Shown here: positions 7,654-14,847 of the stretch, in pieces
Numbering within the stretch: position 1 is the stretch's first letter
How the letters are laid out: every line of letters starts with the position of its first letter
NCBI GenBank assembly: GCA_903925955.1
Contig: CAIYHO010000034.1
Coordinates: forward strand, 1-34,606
Reading direction: 5' to 3'
From: an uncultured Chloroflexota bacterium
Lineage (GTDB): Bacteria > Chloroflexota > Limnocylindria > Limnocylindrales > CSP1-4
Length of the DNA stretch: 34,606 nucleotides
The notes under the pieces: model-generated
Seen by the model: only the letters and a program-made list of their open reading frames with translations
Database searches by the model: none
Told to the model about the DNA's origin: nothing
Made by a program: the position numbers and the translations under genes

Positions 7654-9230
7654 ACGGCGCTCGTCGCGTCGCGGCGCTCGTCGCGTCGCTCGTGGTCGCA
7701 GGCTCGCTGCTGGGCGCCTGCGGCGGCGGGACGCCCGATGCCGCCAACACGCTCGACGTGATGGCCGGGTCCGAGATCAAGGACCTCGAGCCGCTCCTCC
7801 CGGATCTGGAGGCTGCCACCGGCGTCCACCTCAACATGACCTACATCGGCACCCTTGAGGGCGCCGAGAAGATCGCCGGCGGCGCCGCGGCGGACGCTGC
7901 CTGGTTCAGCCACGGCAAGTACCTCTCGCTGCTTCCTGGGGCCGGGTCCAGGATCGTGACAAGCCAGCGGATCATGCTCAGCCCGGTCGTCCTCGGGGTC
8001 CGCAAGAGCGTGGCCGACCGGCTGGGATGGAGCAACAACCCCAACGTCACGTGGAAGGACGTCCAGGCGAAGGCTGCGGACGGGTCGTTCACGTTTGCGA
8101 TGACCAACCCCGCGGCCAGCAACAGCGGCCTGACAGCGCTGATTGGTGTGGCCTCGGCGCTGTCTGGCTCGTCCGACGCGCTTGACGCTGGGAAGATCGA
8201 CACGGCCGCTCTTCGAGCCTTCTTCAAGGGCCAGGCCCTCACCGCCGGCAGCTCGGGCTGGCTTGCCGATGCCTATGTGCGCGCGCAGGGCACCGTGGAC
8301 GGGATCATCAACTATGAATCCGTGCTGCTGTCGCTCAACGCGGGCGGCAAGCTCGCGGAGCCGCTCGTCCTCGTCTACCCGAACGAGGGCATCGTCACCG
8401 CCGACTACCCGATGATGCTGCTCAACGCCGCCAAGCGCGACGCCTGGACCAAGGTGGCCGACTGGCTCCGGACGCCCGATGTGCAGAAGCGGCTCATGGC
8501 CACCACGAGCCGGCGGCCGGCGGTCCCCGGTGTTGCACTGGATGCCCGCTTCCCAAGCCAGACCCTGATCGAGCTGCCATATCCCGCGCGGCTGGAGACG
8601 ATCGACGCGCTGATTACCGCGTATCTCGACGAGGCGCGCAAGCCAGCGTCAGCGGTCTTCGTGCTGGACCTCTCCGCCAGCATGGACGGCGACCGGATCA
8701 CAAGCCTGAAGGATGCCCTCAGCGCGCTGACTGGCACCGACACGTCCCTGACCGGGCGCTTTAGCCGGTTCCGCGCTCGTGAGGACGTGACGATCATCAC
8801 ATTCTCGTCCACAGTGCTTGACGAGCGGGACTTCACGATCGACGACACAAACCCGGATGGCTCGGACATGACGGCCATCCGCGACTACGTGGGCAGCCTC
8901 ACCACCCACCAGACCACGGGCATCTACTCGGCCCTCGACCGGGCGTATGCGACGGTGGCCGACAAGCAGGCGGCTGACCCGTCGCGCCTATACTCAATCG
9001 TCCTGATGACTGACGGTCTGAACAACGACGGTATCTCTCCCGAGGACTTTGCGGCCGCCTACGGGGCGCGGTCCGACGCCGTCAGGCGCGTGGCGGTGTT
9101 CCCGATCCTGTTCGGTGAGGCCGACAGCAAGGCGATGCAGGCCATCGCTGACCTCACCGGCGGCAGGCTGTTCGATGCCAAGTCGAACGCGCTTGGGGAC
9201 ATCTTCAAGCAGATCCGCGGCTACCAGTAA
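7650..9230 (+). CDS. lipoprotein with PBP-like and vWA domains
   Basis: About 526 residues from GTG 7650. The start gives an ideal lipoprotein signal (NGARRVAALVASLVVAG, then LLGAC with lipobox Cys24), so the protein is anchored outside the membrane. Residues about 30-310 are a type II PBP-like domain (LDVMAGSEIKDLEPLLPDLE, TNPAASNSGLTALIG, DGIINYESVLL, LVYPNEGIVTADYPMML). A von Willebrand factor A domain follows: VFVLDLSASMDG carries DxSxS, HQTTGIYSAL the conserved Thr, and LMTDGLNNDG the Asp, so the metal-ion-dependent adhesion site looks complete. Upstream in-frame GTGs at 7611 and 7641 exist, but the sequence between them is unlike a signal peptide. The preceding gene has the PBP-like part without vWA. 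The likely role is metal-dependent binding of an extracellular or surface partner. Confidence 0.8.
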   Translation: MNGARRVAALVASLVVAGSLLGACGGGTPDAANTLDVMAGSEIKDLEPLLPDLEAATGVHLNMTYIGTLEGAEKIAGGAAADAAWFSHGKYLSLLPGAGSRIVTSQRIMLSPVVLGVRKSVADRLGWSNNPNVTWKDVQAKAADGSFTFAMTNPAASNSGLTALIGVASALSGSSDALDAGKIDTAALRAFFKGQALTAGSSGWLADAYVRAQGTVDGIINYESVLLSLNAGGKLAEPLVLVYPNEGIVTADYPMMLLNAAKRDAWTKVADWLRTPDVQKRLMATTSRRPAVPGVALDARFPSQTLIELPYPARLETIDALITAYLDEARKPASAVFVLDLSASMDGDRITSLKDALSALTGTDTSLTGRFSRFRAREDVTIITFSSTVLDERDFTIDDTNPDGSDMTAIRDYVGSLTTHQTTGIYSALDRAYATVADKQAADPSRLYSIVLMTDGLNNDGISPEDFAAAYGARSDAVRRVAVFPILFGEADSKAMQAIADLTGGRLFDAKSNALGDIFKQIRGYQ

Positions 9231-9251
9231 CAGCAGGCGGTTGACCAGATC

Positions 9252-9926
9252 GTGGAGCGGTTCGCGCGTTTCCTGCAGTCGCGGCGGAGCATCGTCGGCT
9301 CGCTTCTGGCGGTCGGCGGGTTGGCGCTGCACTTCATCGGGCTGATCAACGGCCTCCTCTGGCTCCCGATTGTCCTCGCGCTCTACCTGATCGGCGTGCT
9401 GCTGGTGCCGGGTGAGCCGCGGCTGGACCTGACACTCAACGCAGAAGCAGATGCCGACGAGATCCGGCGCGGCCTCGACAGGCTCATGCTGCAGATCCGC
9501 GGGAAGGTGGCGGAGGACATCGGCGAGCGCGTCAGCCACATCCGCGACTCGATCCTGGTCACGCTGGACGCCGAGGGCGGCCGCGTGGCGAGCGATCCGA
9601 TGGTGCGGACGATCCGCCAGACCGCGCTTGACTACCTGCCGACGGCGCTGAACGCGTACCGTGCCCTGCCCCGCGCCGACGCCGAGCGCCGACCGGTTGC
9701 GGGTGGACGGACACCACACGACGTGCTCCTGGAGCAGTTGGACCTGCTGGACACGAAGATGCGCGAGGCGGCCGACGCGATCCTCGCCCACGATTCGGAG
9801 CGCTTGCTGGCGAATGGGCGCTTCCTCGCGGATCGCTTCGCGTCCTCCTCGCTGTGGCTCGATGCCACGCCTGCCACGGTGCCGTCGCCAACGCCCGTCG
9901 CGACGGAGCAGGAGCGCGTTCACTGA
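9252..9926 (+). CDS. XpaC-like two-helix membrane protein, copy 2
   Basis: A 224-residue paralogue of the gene at 5598. It has two hydrophobic helices (about residues 15-31 and 35-53) and a helical cytoplasmic domain sharing RQTALDYLPTALNAY, GRTPHDVLLEQLDLL, KMREAADAILAHDSERLLAN and GRFLADRF; both proteins end in a Pro/Thr/Ala tail with terminal VH. GTG start 21 nt after the vWA gene, with no strong Shine-Dalgarno sequence, so translation may depend on the upstream gene. The copies are more similar in the helical domain than in the membrane helices. The retained pair, each next to a PBP-like gene, suggests two sensor/transducer pairs (PBP + XpaC and PBP-vWA + XpaC). That pairing is inference. 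Confidence 0.65.
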   Translation: MERFARFLQSRRSIVGSLLAVGGLALHFIGLINGLLWLPIVLALYLIGVLLVPGEPRLDLTLNAEADADEIRRGLDRLMLQIRGKVAEDIGERVSHIRDSILVTLDAEGGRVASDPMVRTIRQTALDYLPTALNAYRALPRADAERRPVAGGRTPHDVLLEQLDLLDTKMREAADAILAHDSERLLANGRFLADRFASSSLWLDATPATVPSPTPVATEQERVH

Positions 9927-9939
9927 TGGACTCCGCCTG

Positions 9940-12621
9940 ATGGCCGACGACCCGCAGACACCCGACTCGCTAGACCTCGCCATCGGCTGGATGGAGCGGC
10001 GGATCAGCGATCTTGCCGCCTTGCCCGCCGTGGGCGTGGTTCGCGCTCCGGGCCGCGTCCCGGCCCCAACTGGCGGCGCTGTGGCGCCGGTCGCAACCGC
10101 TGCTCCAGCAGTTGCCAACGCGACGGCCAGTGCGCCCGGTACCCACGCCGCAACCCCGCAGCTTGACGCTCTGGGTCGAGACCTCACGGGACTGGCTCGC
10201 GAGGGTCTGGTTGGCCCGGCCATCGGGCGCGACACGGAGACGGCCCGCCTCATCGAGGCTCTCTGCCGGCCCACGCGGCCAAGCGCCGTGCTCTTGGGGC
10301 CCGACGGCATCGGCAAGGAGGCCATCGTGGAAGGGCTCGCCGCCCAGATTGCCGCTGGCTCGGTGCCTGCCCCGCTGCGCGGCTGCCGTGTCATCGAACT
10401 GCCGCTGTCGGCACTCCTGGCCGGCACGCAGTATCGGGGGCAGCTGGAGGAGCGGATCGCCGCCATCGCCAAGGAGGCCGCCCAGCCAAGCGTGATCCTG
10501 TTCATCGAGGGGCTGGACCAGCTGGCCACCGCCGGGCGAACCGAGGGCGGCATGAGCGCGCTCGACGCCCTGCGCGGCCCGCTGACGCGCGGCGACATCC
10601 GCATGATCGGGACCGCCGGGGCCGACGCCTTCCGCGATGCGGCTGAGACCAGTGGCCTTGGCACGCTGTTCACCCAGATCCCCGTCGCGGAGCTGGACAA
10701 GGCGGCCACGCGGCCCGTCCTGCAGGCTGTCCGCGATCGCCTCGCCGCAGCGCACGGTGTCCGCGTCAGCGATGAGGCGCTCGATGTGCTGCTGGACTTT
10801 GCCGATGCGCACATCCTGGGTCGGCGCTTCCCGGACAAGGCGACAGACCTCCTGTCCGAGGCGATCGCCGCGGCCATCGTTGCCGGCCGCACAGACGTGG
10901 CCGCCGCAGACGCCGTGCAGGTCACGCAGGCCTGGTCCGCGCGCTCCTCGTCCACGCCAACGCTGGAGCGTCTGGGTCGGGACCTCGTGGGCTTGGCCCG
11001 AGCGGGCAAGCTTGGGCCCATCGTGGGTCGCGACCGGGAGATCGATGCGCTGATTGGGGTTCTGCTCCGGCGCACCAAGCGCAACCCGGCGCTGATTGGC
11101 CCCGCGGGCTCCGGCAAGACGGCCATCGTTGAGGGGCTGGCCATCCGGATCGCGGGCGGCGGCGTGCCGGACGCGCTCAAGGACACGCGGCTCTTTGACA
11201 TTCCGCTCCTGGCGGTCTCGGCGGCGGCCAACCGCTCGCCCCGAGTTGTGGAGGACCTCCTGGCTGAGGCGCGTCACCCGTCTGTGGTGCTCTTCTTTGA
11301 CGAGATCCACACGTTGGCGCTCCCGGCGGTCCACGACCTTGCCGAGCGGCTCAAGCCACCGCTGGCCCGCGGCGATATTGCGGTCATCGGCGCCACCACC
11401 ACCGAGGAGTACCAGCTGCTCATCGAGCCGCTGTCTGCGTTGGCTCGGCGGTTCACCGTTGTTCCTGTGGAGCCCATGGACGCGGCAGGCGTCCGTGTTG
11501 TCCTCAATGCCGTGCGCGCCTCGCTGGCGAAACTCCGCAGCGTGACGGTGACGGACGCGGCACTCGACGAGCTTGTGGACTTGGCGGACCGCTTCTTGCC
11601 CAATCGGGCCCAGCCGGACAAGGGCGTGGACCTTCTGGAACAGGCTGTGACGTGGGCGCTCACCCACGGCCAGACGCAGGTGGATGTCGCCGGTGCCCGC
11701 GCGTCCGTGGCGGCGCTTGTGGGGATGCCGCTTGATCCTGCCGGCGTACTGCCTGATCTTGCCCGAGACCTGCGCAGCCGATCGCTGCTGGATGAGGCGG
11801 GCGTTGCGGCGCTCAGCGCCAGGCTTGGCGTGTCCCTGCGCGGGCTTGATGCGCGCCGCGAGCAGGCCGATGCGGTGGTGCTGCTCCGCGGTTCCGCCGC
11901 TGGCGTCGCGGGCGTGCTTGCCGAAGCGCTGGCGCGCGCGCTGTTTGGCCGAGAGACGGCGCGGATCGACATTGACCTTGCTGGCCTAACCGAGGATGCG
12001 TCCATTTCGTCGCTGCTTGGCTCGGCGCCCGGCCTGATTGGCTCTGATCGCACGCTGCCCCTCCATGCGCTTCGCCAGTCGCCATGGCAGGTGGTGCTGC
12101 TGCGCTCGATTGAGCGGTGCGCGCCGTCCATCCGGGACACGATTGCCGGAGCCCTCCACGCTGGGCGCTTCACCGATGCGATGGGCCGCGGGATCCCGTT
12201 GGGCGCAGCGATTGTCATCCTCACCGCCCCCACGCTAGACGGCGACGTTCCGGAGCCGCTTCTGGCCGCAGCGCTTGGTACGGGTCTGCTTGACGCCTGT
12301 GATGTTGTGGCTGGCGTCGTTGAGGGCGCCGCCGCGGACCGGGCTGCCTGGGTGCGCGCTCGTCTCCTCGAGCCGTTCGCGGCGCGCCTTGCCCGCGCTG
12401 GCTATCCGGCAACCATCACGGACAACCTTGTCGCGTGGATCGTCGGCGCCCTGCCCGCAGACGGAACGCTGCCTGACCGCTGGCTTGACCGCGCGGTGGC
12501 GGGGCCGCTCCTTGTGGGGCTGCCTGTTGCGCCGGGACCCGTCACACTTGACGCGAACGACGCCGGGCCAATCCTGGTGGCGGGCGACGCCGCTGGCGGG
12601 AGCCACTCGTCAAGCGGGTAG
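9940..12621 (+). CDS. Clp-related protein with three AAA+ modules
   Basis: An 893-residue cytoplasmic protein built like ClpC/ClpB but with an extra module and no Clp N-domain. After an Ala/Pro-rich leader (about 1-74), module 1 (about 75-345) opens with LGRDLTGLAREGLVGPAIGR and has a damaged Walker A, GPDGIGKE (120-127, Glu for Ser/Thr), and Walker B, LFIEG (no Asp-Glu). Module 2 (about 350-620) repeats LGRDLVGLARAGKLGPIVGR and is intact: GPAGSGKT (387-394), FFDE (D454, E455), GATTTEEY and LARRF. Module 3 (about 630-830) matches the Clp D2 domain (ALHAGRFTDAMGRG) but has lost Walker A (GSAAGVAG, 651-658) and Walker B (VVLLRS, 718-723, Arg-Ser for Asp-Glu). So one working D1-type ATPase sits between two dead modules. 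ATG 9940 is 14 nt after the previous stop. It ends the cluster, 10 nt before a tRNA. Confidence 0.85.
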   Translation: MADDPQTPDSLDLAIGWMERRISDLAALPAVGVVRAPGRVPAPTGGAVAPVATAAPAVANATASAPGTHAATPQLDALGRDLTGLAREGLVGPAIGRDTETARLIEALCRPTRPSAVLLGPDGIGKEAIVEGLAAQIAAGSVPAPLRGCRVIELPLSALLAGTQYRGQLEERIAAIAKEAAQPSVILFIEGLDQLATAGRTEGGMSALDALRGPLTRGDIRMIGTAGADAFRDAAETSGLGTLFTQIPVAELDKAATRPVLQAVRDRLAAAHGVRVSDEALDVLLDFADAHILGRRFPDKATDLLSEAIAAAIVAGRTDVAAADAVQVTQAWSARSSSTPTLERLGRDLVGLARAGKLGPIVGRDREIDALIGVLLRRTKRNPALIGPAGSGKTAIVEGLAIRIAGGGVPDALKDTRLFDIPLLAVSAAANRSPRVVEDLLAEARHPSVVLFFDEIHTLALPAVHDLAERLKPPLARGDIAVIGATTTEEYQLLIEPLSALARRFTVVPVEPMDAAGVRVVLNAVRASLAKLRSVTVTDAALDELVDLADRFLPNRAQPDKGVDLLEQAVTWALTHGQTQVDVAGARASVAALVGMPLDPAGVLPDLARDLRSRSLLDEAGVAALSARLGVSLRGLDARREQADAVVLLRGSAAGVAGVLAEALARALFGRETARIDIDLAGLTEDASISSLLGSAPGLIGSDRTLPLHALRQSPWQVVLLRSIERCAPSIRDTIAGALHAGRFTDAMGRGIPLGAAIVILTAPTLDGDVPEPLLAAALGTGLLDACDVVAGVVEGAAADRAAWVRARLLEPFAARLARAGYPATITDNLVAWIVGALPADGTLPDRWLDRAVAGPLLVGLPVAPGPVTLDANDAGPILVAGDAAGGSHSSSG

Positions 12622-12624
12622 AAT
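12619..12624 (+). promoter_or_regulatory. possible -10 box of the tRNA-Ser gene
   Basis: TAGAAT (5 of 6 to TATAAT) overlaps the stop codon of the AAA+ gene and ends 7 nt before the tRNA 5' end, as expected for a -10 box. I see no clear -35 box 16-18 nt upstream. Confidence 0.35.
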
Positions 12625-12631
12625 TGCCAGT

Positions 12632-12719
12632 GGAGCGGTGGCCGAGTGGTTGATGGCAGCGGTCTTGAAAACCGCCGGGGTGCAAGCCCTCGTGAGTTCG
12701 AATCTCACCCGCTCCGCCA
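12632..12719 (+). tRNA. tRNA-Ser (anticodon UGA), CCA encoded
   Basis: The acceptor stem GGAGCGG (12632-12638) pairs with CCGCTCC (12709-12715), followed by discriminator G12716 and genomic CCA (12717-12719). The anticodon stem GCGGT/ACCGC (12659-12663/12671-12675) encloses loop CTTGAAA with anticodon TGA at 12666-12668. A long variable arm (CCGGGGTGCAAGCCCTCG region) is typical of class II tRNAs, and GTTCGAATC forms the T loop. It reads UCA and other UCN codons. The reading frame of the next gene passes straight through it. Confidence 0.97.
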
Positions 12720-13578
12720 ACGTCTGGAGCAGGCCGCCAACCGGCCATCCTCCGCGGACGCAGACCTGCAGCCACGCCCCAGGCGACAGCGCCGCCGCGG
12801 ACGCTCCTTCTTCCTGCCCCTGATCGCTGTATTCCTTGTTGTGCTGGTGGGCGGGGTCTGGGCGGGCTTCGCCACAGGTCGCGTGTCGTTTGGCTGCGCC
12901 TTTACCCCTGCCAATCGCTGCTTGCGCGTTCTGTTCCTTGGCAACAGCTACACATCGGTCAATGACCTGCCGCTGACGTTTGCGCGGCTGGCTGCGGCCG
13001 GCGGGTGGACTGTTGAGACCACGATGGTGGCGCCGGGCGCTGCAACCCTGGCCGATCACGCCGCAAGCTCCACCATCGCTGCGGTGCTGGGCGCTGGCAA
13101 TGGCCAGGGACCGTGGACTGCCGTGGTCCTCCAGGAGCAGAGCCAGATCCCGGCAATCTCCACCACGCGCGATCGGGACATGGCGCCCGCAGCGTCTGCC
13201 CTGGCCAAGCGGATCCTGCTGATTGGCGCCCGGCCGTACCTGCTCCAGACGTGGGCACCTCGCGACGGGATGCCCGGGGCGGGTCTTGACTACACAGCGA
13301 TGCAGGACGCCATCGACGAGTCGTATCGCGCCCTCGCGGTGAGCACGGGATCGGGTCTCGTGCCCGCGGGCGAAGCGTGGAAGCGAGCGCTGGCGGAGGC
13401 GCCAACGATTGCGCTGTGGGCTGACGATGGCGCACGCCCCTCGATGGCCGGAACGTATCTGGCCGCCTGCTCGCTGTATCTGGCGCTGACCGGGTCAAGT
13501 CCCGTTGGGCTCTCGGAGACGGCCGGTCTGGACTCTGCGGTGGCCGCGGCCCTGCAGAGGATCGTGGCGGGCCGCTAG
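12646..13578 (+). CDS. SGNH-hydrolase-like membrane-anchored protein, copy 1 (His lost)
   Basis: The true start is uncertain. The frame opens at a GTG inside the tRNA-Ser D-arm (12646). After the tRNA the only in-frame candidates before the membrane helix are CTG codons (12724, 12766); the first ordinary start, GTG 12841, is inside that helix. The recognisable protein begins with a basic stretch (RPRRQRRRGR), one hydrophobic helix (about 55-75), then an SGNH/GDSL-type domain: LFLGNSYTSVNDLP (block I nucleophile Ser), VVLQEQSQIP, then WADDGARPSMAGTYLAAC. In the paralogue at 27056 the last block reads DDGSHPS; here the catalytic His is replaced by Arg (CGC at 13435-13437), so this copy may be inactive as a hydrolase. 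The protein probably faces the outside and could bind or modify acylated glycans; the substrate is unknown. Confidence 0.7.
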   Translation: MVDGSGLENRRGASPREFESHPLRQRLEQAANRPSSADADLQPRPRRQRRRGRSFFLPLIAVFLVVLVGGVWAGFATGRVSFGCAFTPANRCLRVLFLGNSYTSVNDLPLTFARLAAAGGWTVETTMVAPGAATLADHAASSTIAAVLGAGNGQGPWTAVVLQEQSQIPAISTTRDRDMAPAASALAKRILLIGARPYLLQTWAPRDGMPGAGLDYTAMQDAIDESYRALAVSTGSGLVPAGEAWKRALAEAPTIALWADDGARPSMAGTYLAACSLYLALTGSSPVGLSETAGLDSAVAAALQRIVAGR

Positions 13579-13661
13579 CGCACGCGTTTGGGTGTGCGCC
13601 GCTGGCGCCATCGCCGGCCCTTCGCCTGCCACGGTCACCGCGGTGTCAAGGTTCCACGGCA

Positions 13662-13692
13662 GTCCGTAGGACACGGTGGCGTGTCCGCGGAC
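13662..13692 (+). other. bipartite hairpin
   Basis: Outer stem GTCCG/CGGAC and inner stem GGACAC/GTGTCC around loop GGTGGC, joined by a small internal loop. It lies 84 nt after the SGNH stop codon. Confidence 0.4.
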
Positions 13693-13710
13693 CGCGTGAG
13701 GCGCCGTGTA

Positions 13711-13728
13711 GGGGGCCATGTGGCCCCC
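13711..13728 (+). terminator. GC-rich terminator-like hairpin
   Basis: GGGGGCCA-TG-TGGCCCCC forms a 7-bp stem with an ATGT loop. It lies downstream of the SGNH gene and is the best terminator candidate for it, though no T-run follows. Confidence 0.4.
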
Positions 13729-13899
13729 CTGTGGATGGGACCCGATGAGGGCGTTCATGATCCTCGGCACGTCGCTTCGTCCGGCCAACGGACCACCGTT
13801 GATGGCATGCGTTGGCCTACTCACGCACGAATGGCGCGCCACGACGCGGGCATGCAGCCCATCCGCGCGCTTCGGGCCGTAGCGTCACGCAGACGAGAT

Positions 13900-13915
13900 G
13901 TAGGAAGGGTCCTAC
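13900..13915 (+). other. perfect inverted repeat
   Basis: GTAGGA-AGGG-TCCTAC, 6-bp arms. It could be an operator half-site pair or a small hairpin upstream of the surface-protein genes. Confidence 0.3.
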
Positions 13916-14042
13916 GCCATCCGTGCTACTGCTCTCATGCAGATAGCCGCGTAGGCTTACAGCAAGACCCGTGCCACTTCACACGCCGTGCGGAGTAGGT
14001 CGGATCTCATCGGCCGGGAATGGCAGATCGGACGGGCAGCAC

Positions 14043-14079
14043 CAGGTGGGGGCTACCGGACCGGCCCCTGCCCGACCTG
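14043..14079 (+). other. two-tier hairpin
   Basis: CAGGT/ACCTG outside and GGGGC/GCCCC inside, around a 10-nt loop, with an asymmetric internal loop between the stems. It lies 155 nt before the exported beta-protein gene. Confidence 0.35.
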
Positions 14080-14133
14080 ATGCGGCGACGGGCGTACGAG
14101 TATGGAGGGCTTGAATCCTGAAGGACTCCACGG

Positions 14134-14171
14134 CGGCTTGAAAGCCGGCTGTCAGAACGCTCCTGACAGCC
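14134..14171 (+). promoter_or_regulatory. paired hairpins in the leader of the exported beta-protein
   Basis: CGGCT-TGAA-AGCCG (14134-14147) is followed at once by GGCTGTCAG, 7-nt loop, CTGACAGCC (14147-14171, perfect 9-bp stem). The two share one base and are partly alternative, because both use the GCCGGC segment. They end 62 nt before ATG 14234. This resembles a switchable or stabilising 5' structure. No T-run follows. Confidence 0.4.
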
Positions 14172-14233
14172 CTCGCGTGACGTCCAGAGCGGTCAGCCAA
14201 TTCGGCTCAGGTACAGGCAGGAGATACCTCTTC

Positions 14234-14803
14234 ATGAAGAAGCTCACGTTCCTCAGGGCAACCATCGGGGCCGCCGCCATCGTGGCCCTCGGGGCCACCG
14301 CGTCGCTCGCGGTCGACGCCAGCAATACGCACTCTGTCGTCGTGACCGTGAACGAGTCCGTCCGGACCATCGCTCTCAACGCCGTCGACGGCGGGGGCAC
14401 CTGCGACGCCAGTTTCGCGCTCACGGGTACAACCGTACGCGACAGCTCCTACGACCCGATGACCAACGCTCTCTGCGCTTACAACCTTGGCTACGTCACT
14501 GACTACAGCGCTGACAAGATCCAGGCAACAGCCTCCGGCACCGGCGTACTCGGGGCCGCGGATATCACTTTGAAGGTCACCGCTGCCGCACCATCAGGTA
14601 CGGGTACGGCCAAGGGGACAGTAGCCACCCCCGCAGAGTTGACCGCTAAGGCAACGCCAACAAGCTTCATTACCGCGATCAGCGGTGCCGGGGTGCAGGT
14701 CAACGCCGTTTCGGTCATCACCGTTGCGGCGAAGGCTGGCGTTGATGCGCAAATTGGCGCCGCTGACGGTGAGTTCACCCTCACTTACAGCATCATCCCG
14801 TAG
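14234..14803 (+). CDS. small exported beta-rich protein
   Basis: A 189-residue protein with a classical signal peptide (MKKLTFLRA, then a hydrophobic core ending TASLAVDA). The mature part is rich in Thr/Val/Ala beta-strand patterns: HSVVVTVNESVRTIAL, ITLKVTAAAPSGTG, VNAVSVITVAAKAG, and the final strand GEFTLTYSIIP. Two cysteines (in CDAS and CAYN) could form a disulfide. A good Shine-Dalgarno sequence (AGGAG, 10 nt) fixes the ATG. I do not recognise a named family. The short Ig-like exported protein ending in a T-L-T-Y strand, followed by DUF916-like genes, resembles the layout of Firmicutes WxL loci, but the WxL tripeptide itself is absent. Likely a secreted surface-attached or fibre-forming subunit. 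Confidence 0.7.
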   Translation: MKKLTFLRATIGAAAIVALGATASLAVDASNTHSVVVTVNESVRTIALNAVDGGGTCDASFALTGTTVRDSSYDPMTNALCAYNLGYVTDYSADKIQATASGTGVLGAADITLKVTAAAPSGTGTAKGTVATPAELTAKATPTSFITAISGAGVQVNAVSVITVAAKAGVDAQIGAADGEFTLTYSIIP

Positions 14804-14847
14804 CCTCACCAACAACGTCGTCCCACAACCTGGTCGTACTCGAGCCG

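Larger units (their letters stand above)
13579..14233 (+). other. 655-nt intergenic region rich in hairpins
   Basis: I find no convincing gene. A frame at 13588-13998 is open, but its product is Arg/His-rich and unlike any protein. The stretch holds at least five stable inverted repeats (listed separately) between the SGNH gene and the exported beta-protein. The last ones lie within 100 nt of the start at 14234 and would be in its 5' leader. No known riboswitch consensus that I can recall fits. A non-coding RNA or structured leader is possible. Confidence 0.4.

Noticed and set aside
9661-9939. 5' extension of the AAA+ frame
   Set aside because: The added 93 residues are an out-of-frame reading of the XpaC-like gene and Arg/Ser-rich; ATG 9940 follows the previous stop directly.
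8994-11231. 745-codon minus-strand frame (also 10k-region frames of 565 and 319 codons)
   Set aside because: Antisense to the vWA, XpaC-like and AAA+ genes, which have clear families; the products are Ser/Arg/Ala-rich and featureless.
13588-13998. 136-codon plus-strand frame in the intergenic region
   Set aside because: Arg/His/Gly-rich, no hydrophobic core, no Shine-Dalgarno sequence, and crossed by strong hairpins.
14134-14171. Cyclic-di-GMP (GEMM) riboswitch before the exported protein
   Set aside because: The conserved GEMM core and tetraloop-receptor motifs are not found; only simple hairpins are visible.
12632-14233. Integrated mobile element at the tRNA-Ser 3' end
   Set aside because: No integrase, no repeated tRNA 3' end visible at 27844-28100 and no compositional break; kept only as a possible explanation for the odd gene start.
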